A DNA stretch of 64,000 nt from a virus (IMGVR_UViG_3300009154_000042:18136-82135), one strand, 5' to 3'. Counted from the first letter of the stretch, positions 50,283 to 59,048 are shown. Program-made: numbers and translations. Notes: generated from the sequence alone by a model not told the origin.

Positions 50283-51941
50283 TTATCGTTTTATTTTGGA
50301 ACGAGGATACATTACACCTGTGCTAGGTCTAGTTTTTCTATTTGTTGAAGGATAAACATTTCCTGAACTGGGCCTTTCAATGTAGTAATAGAGATATCGA
50401 TTATTTGATGCATCTCCTAGACTAAAATATGGCGAAGTATTAATTGTACCCGTTGAATCTATTTGTGATTTTTTAGAATATTGAACAACATAGTCAAGTG
50501 CTTCGGACTGAGTTATTCGTGGATAAATTTCAGCTAAACACGCAATATATCCAGATACTTGCGGCGCAGACATACTAGTTCCACTGACAGCTCCTAAACT
50601 ATAACTTGAATTTCTAGGATCGTTAGCCAATGTTATACCAAATTCAGTTGCTGCGGCAGAATTGTAAACTGAGCTGATGATGTTGACTCCTGGTGCCCAA
50701 ATATCAACACGGCTTCCGTAATTACTAAAATTACCTTTAAATTCTTGTTTTTCTACTCCAATTGCACCTACGCAGATTACTCCTTCGGAGGATCCAGGGC
50801 TGGATCCTCTAGAATGATAAATTGTTGTTGTTCCGCTTGGAAATATTGCGACTATATTATTATTGTAGTTTGAATCAGATGGTGTTACTATATTCCAATA
50901 ACTATTCCCGGCAGACGCAACAACAATTACACCATCATTAATTGCGTCGATTACGTCAGCATTTAGCGCAGGATAGTAAGATGGAGTTCTAAGCAAAGAT
51001 GTTCCCAGTGGAACTGGAACGCCATTTGCTTCTAAAATTGATTTTCTATTAAAGTCAATTCCGGTAACTGATGTGGTTGTTCCAAGATAAGTGACTGAGG
51101 TCACACTAGTAAGTGGTATACTATTAAACGAATATCCCCAGCTATGATTGGTCACGGTTGGATTACGAAGGCCGGTAACAGGATTAATTGGTTTATTTTT
51201 ATGAAATGCTCTTAAATAATCAAAAATATACAGTTGCCAATTTGTTGGACTATTGGCTGCGGTATAATTAAATTCCATGTTAAAAATATTTGCATCTCTG
51301 GCCCATCCTTGAGTATTACCGGCAACTGTTCCAGCAACATGTGTTCCATGATTATTTAAAATAATGCTATAGCTGTAGCTGCCAGTTGTAACGATGCCTA
51401 CAATGTTACTAAGAGAAAACCAATTATATTGAATTACCCTAGATCCTCCAGTGCCGTTAATATTAACTGCAAATTCCGGATGATTTACATTAATGTGTGC
51501 ATCTACAATAACAACATCAACATTTTTTCCACTGTACGGAACAGATATAGTTGCAGTGGTCTGTGTAAAAGTGCCATTAGTGCCCCAGTCTGAAATTGAA
51601 TTACCAGATGCCACCCTGAGTAATCCCCAGTTTTTGTCATTAGAGTCAATAACAGCTGATTTTTCAAAATTTCCAGTTTGAGTCCAATGTGGAACAACTT
51701 CTATGCCTAGTTCGGACGGCAATAGCTCTACTGCAAGTACTCTAGGATCTTGTCGTATAGATTCAGCTTCCTCACCGGTTAATAAGTAGTGTGTATTTCT
51801 ACTCAATGGCCTGCGTTGAACCAAATCCACTTCTCTATCTGGTATAAACTCAGGTCCGCCAATAGTTTCCATGTCATTGTAAAATTCTTCAGAATCTGAA
51901 AAATTCTTTAATGTTACAATGTATTCTTTTAATTCTGACAT
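50283..51941 (-). CDS. Subtilisin-like serine protease (S8), virion-associated
   Basis: 552 residues. The catalytic triad is complete: Asp in VDVVIVDAHINVNHPEF, His in NNHGTHVAGTVAG, Ser in SGTSMSAPQVSGY, and the oxyanion Asn in VIVVASAGNSYW. Residues 1-85 resemble an inhibitor-like pro-domain (KEYIVTLKNFSDSEEFYNDM). It ends in a basic tail rich in Arg/Lys/Ser/Thr-Pro. It stands between virion genes. It may process virion proteins or be carried on the tail to cleave host surface proteins. No secretion signal is seen. Confidence 0.9.
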   Translation of the reverse strand: MSELKEYIVTLKNFSDSEEFYNDMETIGGPEFIPDREVDLVQRRPLSRNTHYLLTGEEAESIRQDPRVLAVELLPSELGIEVVPHWTQTGNFEKSAVIDSNDKNWGLLRVASGNSISDWGTNGTFTQTTATISVPYSGKNVDVVIVDAHINVNHPEFAVNINGTGGSRVIQYNWFSLSNIVGIVTTGSYSYSIILNNHGTHVAGTVAGNTQGWARDANIFNMEFNYTAANSPTNWQLYIFDYLRAFHKNKPINPVTGLRNPTVTNHSWGYSFNSIPLTSVTSVTYLGTTTSVTGIDFNRKSILEANGVPVPLGTSLLRTPSYYPALNADVIDAINDGVIVVASAGNSYWNIVTPSDSNYNNNIVAIFPSGTTTIYHSRGSSPGSSEGVICVGAIGVEKQEFKGNFSNYGSRVDIWAPGVNIISSVYNSAAATEFGITLANDPRNSSYSLGAVSGTSMSAPQVSGYIACLAEIYPRITQSEALDYVVQYSKKSQIDSTGTINTSPYFSLGDASNNRYLYYYIERPSSGNVYPSTNRKTRPSTGVMYPRSKIKR

Positions 51942-51944
51942 AAA

Positions 51945-52892
51945 TTATGCTTCTAGTTGCACGATGACTAACGACACTGTAACAGCAACGGTGGAATTAC
52001 TTTGGTTAGTTACTGAAATTGGTATGGACGTAGTTGGCGATGTCTCATCATTAAATCCAAATACTCCTGGAGATACGAGTATTGGAGCAGTTGATGTTGT
52101 TATAAATTCTGCAATAACTCCGCTACTCGGCAATGGGTCGGTATTTATTGATCTTGTGGAGTCTGATGATCTTGCAGCATCACTGGAATATAATCTAATC
52201 CAACTTGAAGTAGACGCAGTTATTTTATAAAGTATGTATCCTTTTTCACCTGCTATAAAGGTGGTTGCAGTAGAACCCGGTGATAACACTGAAGTAGCGG
52301 TTGATACTGTCTTTCTACTAGTTAATCCTAATCCTCCGCCGCCAGCCGCACTGATGGTTCCGTCTGCTGTTATAGAGATGCCTGTCCCTATTTTTACTCC
52401 GCCTAGGGAGTTTGATGTTGCAGTAGTAAGTATATAATTTCCAGGAGGAACACTGATCATTCCTTCTGCATCTACTGATATTCCTGATCCTATTTTGACA
52501 CCTCCTAGAACACTAGCAGTTGCACGAGGCAGATTGTAGACATATGTTGCACTTAGAGTTCCGTTTCCGGTAATTGATAATCCCGAACCGACTCTAACTC
52601 CACCTAGAGAGTTTGATGTTGCAGTAGTAAGTGTGTAATTTCCAGCAGAAACACTAATTACGCCGTTATTGTTTACATTGATTCCTGAGCCAATTTTTAC
52701 AATACCAGCTGTTATTGTAGAGGCAATTGATATTCCAGCCGGAAAACTTTGTAAATTTGTTATCTCATTGGCGGCAATGTTTAGTGCCTGTGTTATGTAT
52801 CCAAAATTATCCCTAAATCCTTGGCTAGGATTGTCTTTTCCCTGAGCAGGAAAATTGGTATTAATATTCACAGTGCTTATATTGCTGGCCAT
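51945..52892 (-). CDS. Virion fibre-like protein, FPxxGQDN family member 2
   Basis: 315 residues. The N-terminal module INTNFPAQGKDNPSQGFRDN matches that of the 163-residue protein at 49,764. Residues 60-190 have repeated units with LGGVKIGSGISVDAEGMISV, and the C-terminal 115 residues form a beta-rich tip (FITTSTAPILVSPGVFGFND). Repeats at DNA level are noted separately. It is likely a short fibre or decoration protein. The start has AAGGG upstream and a late octamer 23 nt before the ATG. Confidence 0.7.
   Translation of the reverse strand: MASNISTVNINTNFPAQGKDNPSQGFRDNFGYITQALNIAANEITNLQSFPAGISIASTITAGIVKIGSGINVNNNGVISVSAGNYTLTTATSNSLGGVRVGSGLSITGNGTLSATYVYNLPRATASVLGGVKIGSGISVDAEGMISVPPGNYILTTATSNSLGGVKIGTGISITADGTISAAGGGGLGLTSRKTVSTATSVLSPGSTATTFIAGEKGYILYKITASTSSWIRLYSSDAARSSDSTRSINTDPLPSSGVIAEFITTSTAPILVSPGVFGFNDETSPTTSIPISVTNQSNSTVAVTVSLVIVQLEA
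52402..52645. repeat. 43-bp direct repeat, offset 201 bp
   Basis: 52,402-52,444 and 52,603-52,645 differ at three of 43 positions. They encode two copies of the fibre repeat with LTTATSNSLGGV, a possible site for repeat expansion or recombination. Confidence 0.85.
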
Positions 52893-52915
52893 AGTTTAAA
52901 CCCTTGTTTATATAA

Positions 52916-52923
52916 TATTTATT
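52916..52923 (-). promoter_or_regulatory. Late promoter octamer AATAAATA
   Basis: 7 of 8 matches to TATAAATA, 23 nt before the start at 52,892, with AAGGG in the leader. Confidence 0.5.
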
Positions 52924-55276
52924 ATCTTTCAGTTGGATAAAATAGCCAACCACTTTGATCGGAATCCAACGGAGTCTCTACAATTATTCTGTCTGTGTCA
53001 AAATTGAATTGTAGAAAGTCAAATTTACTACTTTTTATTCTGGAAATTATTTTTGCCGAATTTCCTGGTAACGCATAGCATAACACCACTGCCTTGATAA
53101 ACCCTAGAGGCACACCGTTAGATTTAAGGGTATTCATATACCTGGGTCTAAGGGCCTCGTCGGTCGATATATTTTCGTCAGAAATCATAATTGATTCTAA
53201 TTGAAATTGTATGTTTCCAAGAGAATTCACGGTCGATGGGCTGTATGTTCCTATCATTTGGTCATCAATTATGTCAATATATACTAGTTCATAAATGATA
53301 TTGCCTAGGTCATCGGTTGCATTAACACTTTTAACCTCTCCAAAGTAAAACTTTTTTCTATAGAAATAAGAATTTAAGGCAGGAGAATAATCATCCAGAC
53401 TAAGTTTCTGTATGCCAGTTTCAAGTAACATTTTTATTTCTTTTTGTGATCCAAATTCTAAATCGTTTGGTCTATAAAGAAGAGACGGATCAAATATAGT
53501 AGAATCATTTATAAATTCTTCATAAATTGCTCTTTTATTAACTGGCATAAATGGTTTTACAAACATTCTAGTGTATTCAGTTCTTGAATTTTCTAAAATA
53601 GTTATACTAAACTCTTGATCAATTAGATTAGATCGGTAAACATCAGATGCTCGGACAGTAAACTTCCAATTTTTATCAACAGTAGTAGTGCCTCCATCCA
53701 TCATGAGTGATGATAGTGAATTAGTAGAACTGAAGTCAAATATAGTTTGAGAATTGTAATTAATTTTGCCTTGAATATTACCATCTGGCAACAGTGTTAG
53801 ACCAGAAGGCAAATTACCTCCAATTAATGAATATTGAATGGAATACTCTGAATTGACATTTTTGGCAATAACCGATAACTCGCTTATCTGGCCAGGCATT
53901 AAAGTGCCTAGTGATCCAGTACTAACAAATTGAATATAACTATCAATGTCTCCTTTTATTCTTAGTAAAAATATCTGAGGAGTGACACTAGATGACGACG
54001 ATGCGGTATCAGTTTTATTGAGGTCTACCGTAAACTTATAATCTATACTGTATGATGGCTGATATGGTATTTGTCCATATAGAACGCCACTGCTAGTGTC
54101 AAGTGATATGCCTGGAGGATGAACGCTCAGTGAACCTACAAAAATCATTAGATTATTGGGAATAGTTCCAAAAAGAGGTTTATCAATATTGATAAATCCT
54201 TCTGTGTCTCCTGTTTTAACAACTCCAGTTATTTGATAAGTTGTTGAATTAAATCCATCAACATACAAATTTAGTTGAACGGCCATTCCCACAATGGGAA
54301 AGATTACAGTGTTATTAAAATATATAGAAGTTGATCCCTGGAGATTTTTAGTAGAATTTTTACTATCTGTAATCAACCTGATTTCTGGATTGACTGTTCT
54401 TTCCCAATTCCAGACAAGTGGACCAGAATATGGATAGGGATCATACTCGTTCAATTCTATCACAAGTGGTTTATTTGCTCGGACAGTTCCTAAATTTGCA
54501 GTTTTTGACAATCTTCCGCCATATGGATCAAGCCATATTGGCTGAGGAATCAGTCCTTCGCCTAGATTAGCAGGATCTACTACTTCAATACCGAATAGTC
54601 TATCTATTCCTTGAACTCCGTCGGTCACCGTTACTTGAAATTGATACAGTCTATTGACAGCTTTTGGAATAAATGCAGTAGTAACATTGCTTACCATTGC
54701 ATGATCATAGGGATATTGATCGTATCGCTCATCATCGTACCCACCGGATTCACTTACTTCCCAGTCTAATTGAAGTTGATCTGCAACAATTCCGTATATT
54801 CTTCCTGATGATGTCAATGTCAGGCCAGGAGGTAATGTTCCTTTGCCATCTGCTATATAATATTTTAAAGAATTTCCGCCAGTGAGTAATATATTTTCTG
54901 CACGAAGTTGAAAATCCACATATTCTAAGTTTATCGTGTAATATTCGCCGTTAAGGCCTACTGGCAATAGTCCATTAGTTGTTATCCAATTTGGTAAATT
55001 TGATCCAGTAACTAATAAGGAGAACGATCGGTCTTTTATTCCATGTGTATTTGAGGCGCGGGTCACAAATGTTGATAATGTTTCAACAGAAACAGAAACG
55101 GGTGTACCTGATATGATTCCAGTGGATGAATTTAGATATATACCCTGTGGGACTTCTCCAGAAATTATTGAATATGAAATACCCGTCCCAGTTGCAAAGA
55201 CAGCAGTAGACGTACTCCTTAGTTGAGTAAGTGTGCCTAAAAACCCTGACGGGGTGATCCATACTGGAGAGGTCAT
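52922..55276 (-). CDS. Large virion protein with putative Ig (He_PIG) domains
   Basis: 784 residues. At least four units with the P-x-G-[LI]-x-L-x-x-x-x-G-x-[IL]-x-G pattern of putative Ig (He_PIG-like) domains are visible, for example EVPQGIYLNSSTGIISGTP, LPPGLTLTSSGRIYGIV, HPPGISLDTSSGVLYGQIP and LPSGLTLLPDGNIQGKI. These domains are common in phage tail and baseplate proteins. The C-terminal 220 residues (SLLYRPNDLEFGSQKEIKML) form a different domain. It is part of the second virion block. AGGAAA precedes the ATG. Confidence 0.75.
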   Translation of the reverse strand: MTSPVWITPSGFLGTLTQLRSTSTAVFATGTGISYSIISGEVPQGIYLNSSTGIISGTPVSVSVETLSTFVTRASNTHGIKDRSFSLLVTGSNLPNWITTNGLLPVGLNGEYYTINLEYVDFQLRAENILLTGGNSLKYYIADGKGTLPPGLTLTSSGRIYGIVADQLQLDWEVSESGGYDDERYDQYPYDHAMVSNVTTAFIPKAVNRLYQFQVTVTDGVQGIDRLFGIEVVDPANLGEGLIPQPIWLDPYGGRLSKTANLGTVRANKPLVIELNEYDPYPYSGPLVWNWERTVNPEIRLITDSKNSTKNLQGSTSIYFNNTVIFPIVGMAVQLNLYVDGFNSTTYQITGVVKTGDTEGFINIDKPLFGTIPNNLMIFVGSLSVHPPGISLDTSSGVLYGQIPYQPSYSIDYKFTVDLNKTDTASSSSSVTPQIFLLRIKGDIDSYIQFVSTGSLGTLMPGQISELSVIAKNVNSEYSIQYSLIGGNLPSGLTLLPDGNIQGKINYNSQTIFDFSSTNSLSSLMMDGGTTTVDKNWKFTVRASDVYRSNLIDQEFSITILENSRTEYTRMFVKPFMPVNKRAIYEEFINDSTIFDPSLLYRPNDLEFGSQKEIKMLLETGIQKLSLDDYSPALNSYFYRKKFYFGEVKSVNATDDLGNIIYELVYIDIIDDQMIGTYSPSTVNSLGNIQFQLESIMISDENISTDEALRPRYMNTLKSNGVPLGFIKAVVLCYALPGNSAKIISRIKSSKFDFLQFNFDTDRIIVETPLDSDQSGWLFYPTER

Positions 55277-55299
55277 TCATGTTTCCTATAGCTGTGTGC

Positions 55300-55307
55300 T
55301 ATTTATT
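55300..55307 (-). promoter_or_regulatory. Late promoter octamer AATAAATA
   Basis: 7 of 8 matches to TATAAATA, 23 nt before the start at 55,276; AGGAAA lies in the leader. Confidence 0.55.
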
Positions 55308-55313
55308 CAAATT

Positions 55314-56135
55314 TTAATCAAAAAGCTGTTCAATTTCTTGTACTAAATCAGGATCACTTGTAGATCCTATTATTTTGCCACGGTGTTTGCCAATTAACAT
55401 TTCTCTAGCAGCAATCTCACTCATGCCGCGTGTCTGTAAGTAATAGATTTTTTCTGCGTCTAAGTAATCGGTACTTGTTATGCAATTTATTCTGGCAGAT
55501 TCGGTTACATTATATGATTCAGGAATACTATGACATTTGCCGCCTGGTTCAGTAATTAAATTTGCCAAGTCCATGCTAATTTGTGTGTGTCTTGAATGTT
55601 CCGCGACACTCGACATGCAATGAACAACTGTTTGGCTTTTTGATCCAGCCTCACATGAAATCATTTGATTACTTGCACTATAGCTACCTTGATGATCTAT
55701 CTTGGTAATTATTTCACAATCTCCTCCAGATCTACTCATAATGTATCCATAGGAATTAAAGGTAGCCAAATCGTCTAGAGTGACTTCAAAAATATGCTTA
55801 TTAAGCTTTCCACCTTTGATAAACATTCCCATATTTAATGTTGCGCCATCCCTCAGAATGATATCATATATAAAGACCTGTTGAAGTTTATCAAAAGCAT
55901 CATTTATAATAGTAAGATCCAATGAAGCACCTTCTCTGACATCAATTTTGATATGTTTTGCCAACAACTCACGTTCATTAGGAGATTGGCGCAATACCAT
56001 ATATTCTGTCTTGTTCGGTCCAAGTTCTAATAAACTTGCATCTACTATTTTAAATTCTTTATCAAAATACTGATCTGGAGTAAACGCCCAATCAGGATCG
56101 CCTTTTTTTGCCTTAAGAAAGCTCTGAATACCCAT
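55314..56135 (-). CDS. SufD/SufB-like Fe-S assembly scaffold protein
   Basis: 273 residues, shorter than bacterial SufD (about 420). The beta-helix region includes KIDVREGASLDLTI and LRDGATLNMGMFIKGGKLN. The C-terminus, LDAEKIYYLQTRGMSEIAAR, matches the characteristic end of SufB/SufD. In SufB the segment just before this is H-E-A-x-x-S; here it is N-C-I-T-S, so the His/Glu pair is not kept. SufB/D form the scaffold of Fe-S cluster assembly with SufC. It overlaps the SufC-like gene by 23 bp. It may alter host Fe-S biogenesis. Confidence 0.75.
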   Translation of the reverse strand: MGIQSFLKAKKGDPDWAFTPDQYFDKEFKIVDASLLELGPNKTEYMVLRQSPNERELLAKHIKIDVREGASLDLTIINDAFDKLQQVFIYDIILRDGATLNMGMFIKGGKLNKHIFEVTLDDLATFNSYGYIMSRSGGDCEIITKIDHQGSYSASNQMISCEAGSKSQTVVHCMSSVAEHSRHTQISMDLANLITEPGGKCHSIPESYNVTESARINCITSTDYLDAEKIYYLQTRGMSEIAAREMLIGKHRGKIIGSTSDPDLVQEIEQLFD

Positions 56136-56835
56136 TTTCTACGATCCTCTTACATAATTCGCCATCGCCAGACATGGTAATTTTTCCCGAGGTCATTACA
56201 TGAATATGCGTGGGGTTTATTAAACTTAAAAATAATTGATTTCTTGTAATGATCAATGCACTGCATTTATTAATTGCGATTGCTTCGTTGACTACATTTG
56301 CAAATAATTTGACCTCATTTTCTGAAAGGCCGTCATCAATTTCGTCTAAAATGATTAATTTTGGATCTGACATTAACATATGAACTATTTCATTGTATTT
56401 GAAATGAGATAATAACATTGGACCATCGATGTTAATTTTATCACCATGTGATTCCGTTAATCCCATCATCTGGCAACATGCTAAATATCCAGCTTGCATC
56501 TTGTCTATGTCTTGTAAAGATGCCTTGATAAAATTTTCAAATAGTTCCCAGTTGGTAAAATTCTCAAAGTCTGGTGGATTTTGAAAACCGATAAAAATCC
56601 CACGCTTGCTTCGTTCTTGTGCTGAAAGTTTATTGATTTTTTTTCTGTCAAATTTGATATTGCCACTTTCAATGACCAGACTTGGATGTCCAGTAATAAT
56701 GTGTGCCAATGCTGATTTTCCGCTATGAACTGGTCCAGTTACTACATGGATTTCTCCAGAATTTATAGATAAATTTATATCAGTTAATAATGGCTGATTT
56801 TCTGCAACTACAAATAAGTTGTTAATTTTTAACAT
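56113..56835 (-). CDS. SufC-like ABC ATPase with lost signature motifs
   Basis: 240 residues, similar in length to SufC (about 250). Walker A is GPVHSGKSALAH near residue 35, Q-loop FIGFQNPPDFENF is normal, and Walker B KLIILDEIDDGL is present with its catalytic Glu. The ABC signature, normally L-S-G-G-[EQ], reads LLSHFKYNEI, and the H-loop His is replaced by Arg (IITRNQLF). The ATPase should therefore bind ATP but may hydrolyse it poorly. It is joined to a SufD-like protein and to superoxide dismutase. Confidence 0.8.
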   Translation of the reverse strand: MLKINNLFVVAENQPLLTDINLSINSGEIHVVTGPVHSGKSALAHIITGHPSLVIESGNIKFDRKKINKLSAQERSKRGIFIGFQNPPDFENFTNWELFENFIKASLQDIDKMQAGYLACCQMMGLTESHGDKINIDGPMLLSHFKYNEIVHMLMSDPKLIILDEIDDGLSENEVKLFANVVNEAIAINKCSALIITRNQLFLSLINPTHIHVMTSGKITMSGDGELCKRIVENGYSELS

Positions 56836-56838
56836 AAT

Positions 56839-57417
56839 TTATCTTGAAATCCCTAATTCTGGCATCCTTTGCTCAATTGATTCCCAGTTAATTATCTTCC
56901 AAATATTTTTTAGATATCTTGCCTTATCTGATTGATAATCCAGTGCCCATGCATGTTCCCACCAATCTATCAAAATTACTATATCTGACCTAATTTCATG
57001 ATTTTTAATTGTTTTTATTTTTCCAGTCGTGGACAAATATACCCATCCTGAACCCTGGATAGACATCGCTTCTTCCTCAAACGTTTTCTTTAATTCATCA
57101 AAATCAGAAAAATGTTTATTAATGAAATTTGAAATTTTCTCTGTAGGCTTATTTGATCCTGAAGGTGCATGAAATTGACCAAAATATATGTTATGTAAAA
57201 ATGCACCCGCCTTGTTAAACTTCAAATCGCCTTCACTTTTGTTATACCGTTCAACATAAGATTTGTAAAGTTTGCCGTAATGATAGTCCATGGTGCTTTC
57301 TGACATTATTGGATCTAATTCATCTCGGGAATATGATAATTTTAATTGCGTTAAAATTTCACCATCTGATGATTTTGATTCTTGTAAAATAAAATCTTTT
57401 ATGAAGTTTTGAGTCAT
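56839..57417 (-). CDS. Fe/Mn-type superoxide dismutase
   Basis: 192 residues, the usual length. Metal ligands are kept: His in MDYHYGKLY, His in FLHNIYFGQF, and Asp/His in DWWEHAWALDY; the gateway Tyr is in KSYVERYN. The second-sphere Gln of Fe enzymes (position 69 of E. coli FeSOD) is Gly here, and at the Mn-type Gln position the residue is His (K-N-H-E). Metal preference is hard to predict. It removes superoxide and lies next to the Suf-like genes. A late octamer ends exactly 5 nt before the ATG. Confidence 0.88.
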   Translation of the reverse strand: MTQNFIKDFILQESKSSDGEILTQLKLSYSRDELDPIMSESTMDYHYGKLYKSYVERYNKSEGDLKFNKAGAFLHNIYFGQFHAPSGSNKPTEKISNFINKHFSDFDELKKTFEEEAMSIQGSGWVYLSTTGKIKTIKNHEIRSDIVILIDWWEHAWALDYQSDKARYLKNIWKIINWESIEQRMPELGISR

Positions 57418-57422
57418 GTATA

Positions 57423-57430
57423 TATTTATG
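57423..57430 (-). promoter_or_regulatory. Late promoter octamer CATAAATA, 5 nt before ATG
   Basis: 7 of 8 matches to TATAAATA, ending 5 nt before the SOD start at 57,417; no Shine-Dalgarno sequence between. Confidence 0.5.
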
Positions 57431-57479
57431 GGATTAAATACATGAGCGCAGTATTTTAGCGCATAAAAGGAGATTATTA

Positions 57480-57794
57480 ATGTTTGAATTTTTAAAAAAA
57501 TTGTTTGGATTTAATAAATCGGCACCTCTGTCAGAAGCAGTTGCACCGATTATTAAAGATATTGAAGATAAGTTTGCTGATAAAATTGAAGAGCTAGTTG
57601 TGCCTGTTATTGAAGGAAAGATTGCGAACGCTATAGTAAAAGTTGAAGAAGCGGTTCCCGCACTTGAACCTATTGTTGAAAAGATTGCCGAAACTGTAGA
57701 ACACGCTGTTCCCGCACTTGAACCTGTTGTTGAAGAGGTAATGAAAAAAGTGCGTAAACCTCGTGCTCCACGTAAGCCAAAAACTCCTAAGTAA
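57480..57794 (+). CDS. Acidic amphipathic-helix protein with internal duplication and basic tail
   Basis: 104 residues. MFEFLKKLFGFNKSA is an amphipathic N-terminal helix. The body consists of helical Val/Glu/Lys segments with two copies of A-V-P-A-L-E-P-[IV]-V-E, 18 residues apart, which correspond to a 54-bp duplication at DNA level. The end is very basic (KKVRKPRAPRKPKTPK). AAGGAG stands 8 nt before the ATG. It is an isolated plus-strand gene and overlaps the end of the converging UvsE gene by 8 bp. It could bind membranes or DNA; I recognise no family. Confidence 0.65.
   Translation: MFEFLKKLFGFNKSAPLSEAVAPIIKDIEDKFADKIEELVVPVIEGKIANAIVKVEEAVPALEPIVEKIAETVEHAVPALEPVVEEVMKKVRKPRAPRKPKTPK
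57654..57734 (+). repeat. Tandem repeat, period 54 bp
   Basis: 57,654-57,680 and 57,708-57,734 are nearly identical (27 bp, one difference visible) and encode the two V-P-A-L-E-P-[IV]-V-E units. Confidence 0.8.
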
Positions 57795-58800
57795 CTAGGT
57801 TGGCTAGCGCAAAACTAGCCAAGTTCTTACCCTTGCTTTCGCACATGATGTCATGTGTGTCTAGAAAACTCAGTGCCCATTGATTTACGGAATTATTCCA
57901 GAAAAAATCAGAATGGGCCCTGAGTTTACCTTTTTTAAAGCCAGTTTCTAACAGTGCGTTAAGATCGGGTCTAGTGTCCCTGCAGTGGTCAACGAGCAAG
58001 TCTTCTCTGGAAACTGAGTAATGACAAACAGGACGCACACCGCGCCAGCTATCAATAATCCTTTTAACACGATCATCAGTATTTTCAATGTATTCTCCTG
58101 TGGCTACCCAATGATGATGTATGTCTAGGACTAATGCACAATCATTGACTAATTCAAGACTGTGATCTACTCCCCACGACATTTCATCATTCTCAATCGT
58201 AATCATGTTACGTGCCTCTGCCGAGAGCCTTGGCAAAGCAGCACGAATGCCGTCCGGACCTAAGCGACCAGAAACATGAACATTAATTTTGAAGTCTTGA
58301 AAAGTTTTGCCATATCCCATCCACCTGGCAACATCTGTGTGATATTCAAACTCTTCAATACTGCTATCTACAATTCTAGGATTATCGGATGCCAAAACTG
58401 TAAACTGCCCTGGATGCATCGATAGACGCACATCATGTTTTCTTGCAATTTCTCCAATTAATGCAAGATTTTTTTCACAATAGTCTATGACATCAGGTCT
58501 TTTATAGAACCATGACCAGTCAGTGTGTGTATAAACTGGAAAAACATCACTTGTAAGACGAACCATGCGCAAGTTTGGATCTAGCGTGGCAACCTTACTA
58601 ACAAGATTCTTGATTGAGTCAATGTTTTGTACCATTATATCCCAAAGTCGTTCTTCGGCAATATCACGGGATTGCCTACTAAGCCATGCGACAGTGGTTG
58701 TACCACTGTTATACTTTTTGCATTCATCAGTAGATTTAATTCCATTAACCTGCTCTGGAAAATCAATATACTTACAAGCAAATCCGATACGTTTAGTCAT
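57787..58800 (-). CDS. uvsE: UV-damage endonuclease, UvsE/UVDE family
   Basis: 337 residues. RIGFACKYIDF near the N-terminus, RLSMHPGQFTVLASDNP, FKINVHVSGRLG, MITIENDEMSWG and LVLDIHHHWV provide the His, Glu and Asp ligands of the UVDE TIM barrel. The enzyme nicks DNA 5' of UV photoproducts and starts excision repair. Length and motif order fit bacterial homologues. The downstream end overlaps the plus-strand 104-residue gene; the start overlaps the 71-residue gene by 4 bp. Confidence 0.92.
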   Translation of the reverse strand: MTKRIGFACKYIDFPEQVNGIKSTDECKKYNSGTTTVAWLSRQSRDIAEERLWDIMVQNIDSIKNLVSKVATLDPNLRMVRLTSDVFPVYTHTDWSWFYKRPDVIDYCEKNLALIGEIARKHDVRLSMHPGQFTVLASDNPRIVDSSIEEFEYHTDVARWMGYGKTFQDFKINVHVSGRLGPDGIRAALPRLSAEARNMITIENDEMSWGVDHSLELVNDCALVLDIHHHWVATGEYIENTDDRVKRIIDSWRGVRPVCHYSVSREDLLVDHCRDTRPDLNALLETGFKKGKLRAHSDFFWNNSVNQWALSFLDTHDIMCESKGKNLASFALANLVT

Positions 58801-59012
58801 AATTTTTTAAGAATCCTAAAGATGGAATAATAGGTATTTTGTGTTTGTTGTAATGCCCAGTTTAACTGTTTTGCAGGCATTTTGTCAACTACTAAATTGA
58901 TATCTTTGTCCAAATCAAAAGGAGAGTACATTCGCATAAAGATATTGCGATTACCATCAGTCAACTTGGGAAGGATGCGTTTAATTTCAGTCCGCTTCTG
59001 CTTCGGGGTCAT
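58797..59012 (-). CDS. Small conserved phage protein
   Basis: 71 residues, helical and basic (MTPKQKRTEIKRILPKL, then VDKMPAKQLNWALQQTQNTY). It resembles short uncharacterised proteins in T4-like phages. It overlaps the uvsE start by 4 bp and so is co-translated with it. No function is visible. Confidence 0.55.
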   Translation of the reverse strand: MTPKQKRTEIKRILPKLTDGNRNIFMRMYSPFDLDKDINLVVDKMPAKQLNWALQQTQNTYYSIFRILKKL

Positions 59013-59048
59013 CTTTGAGTTACTTGCTTCTGCATAGTAAAGTAATCT

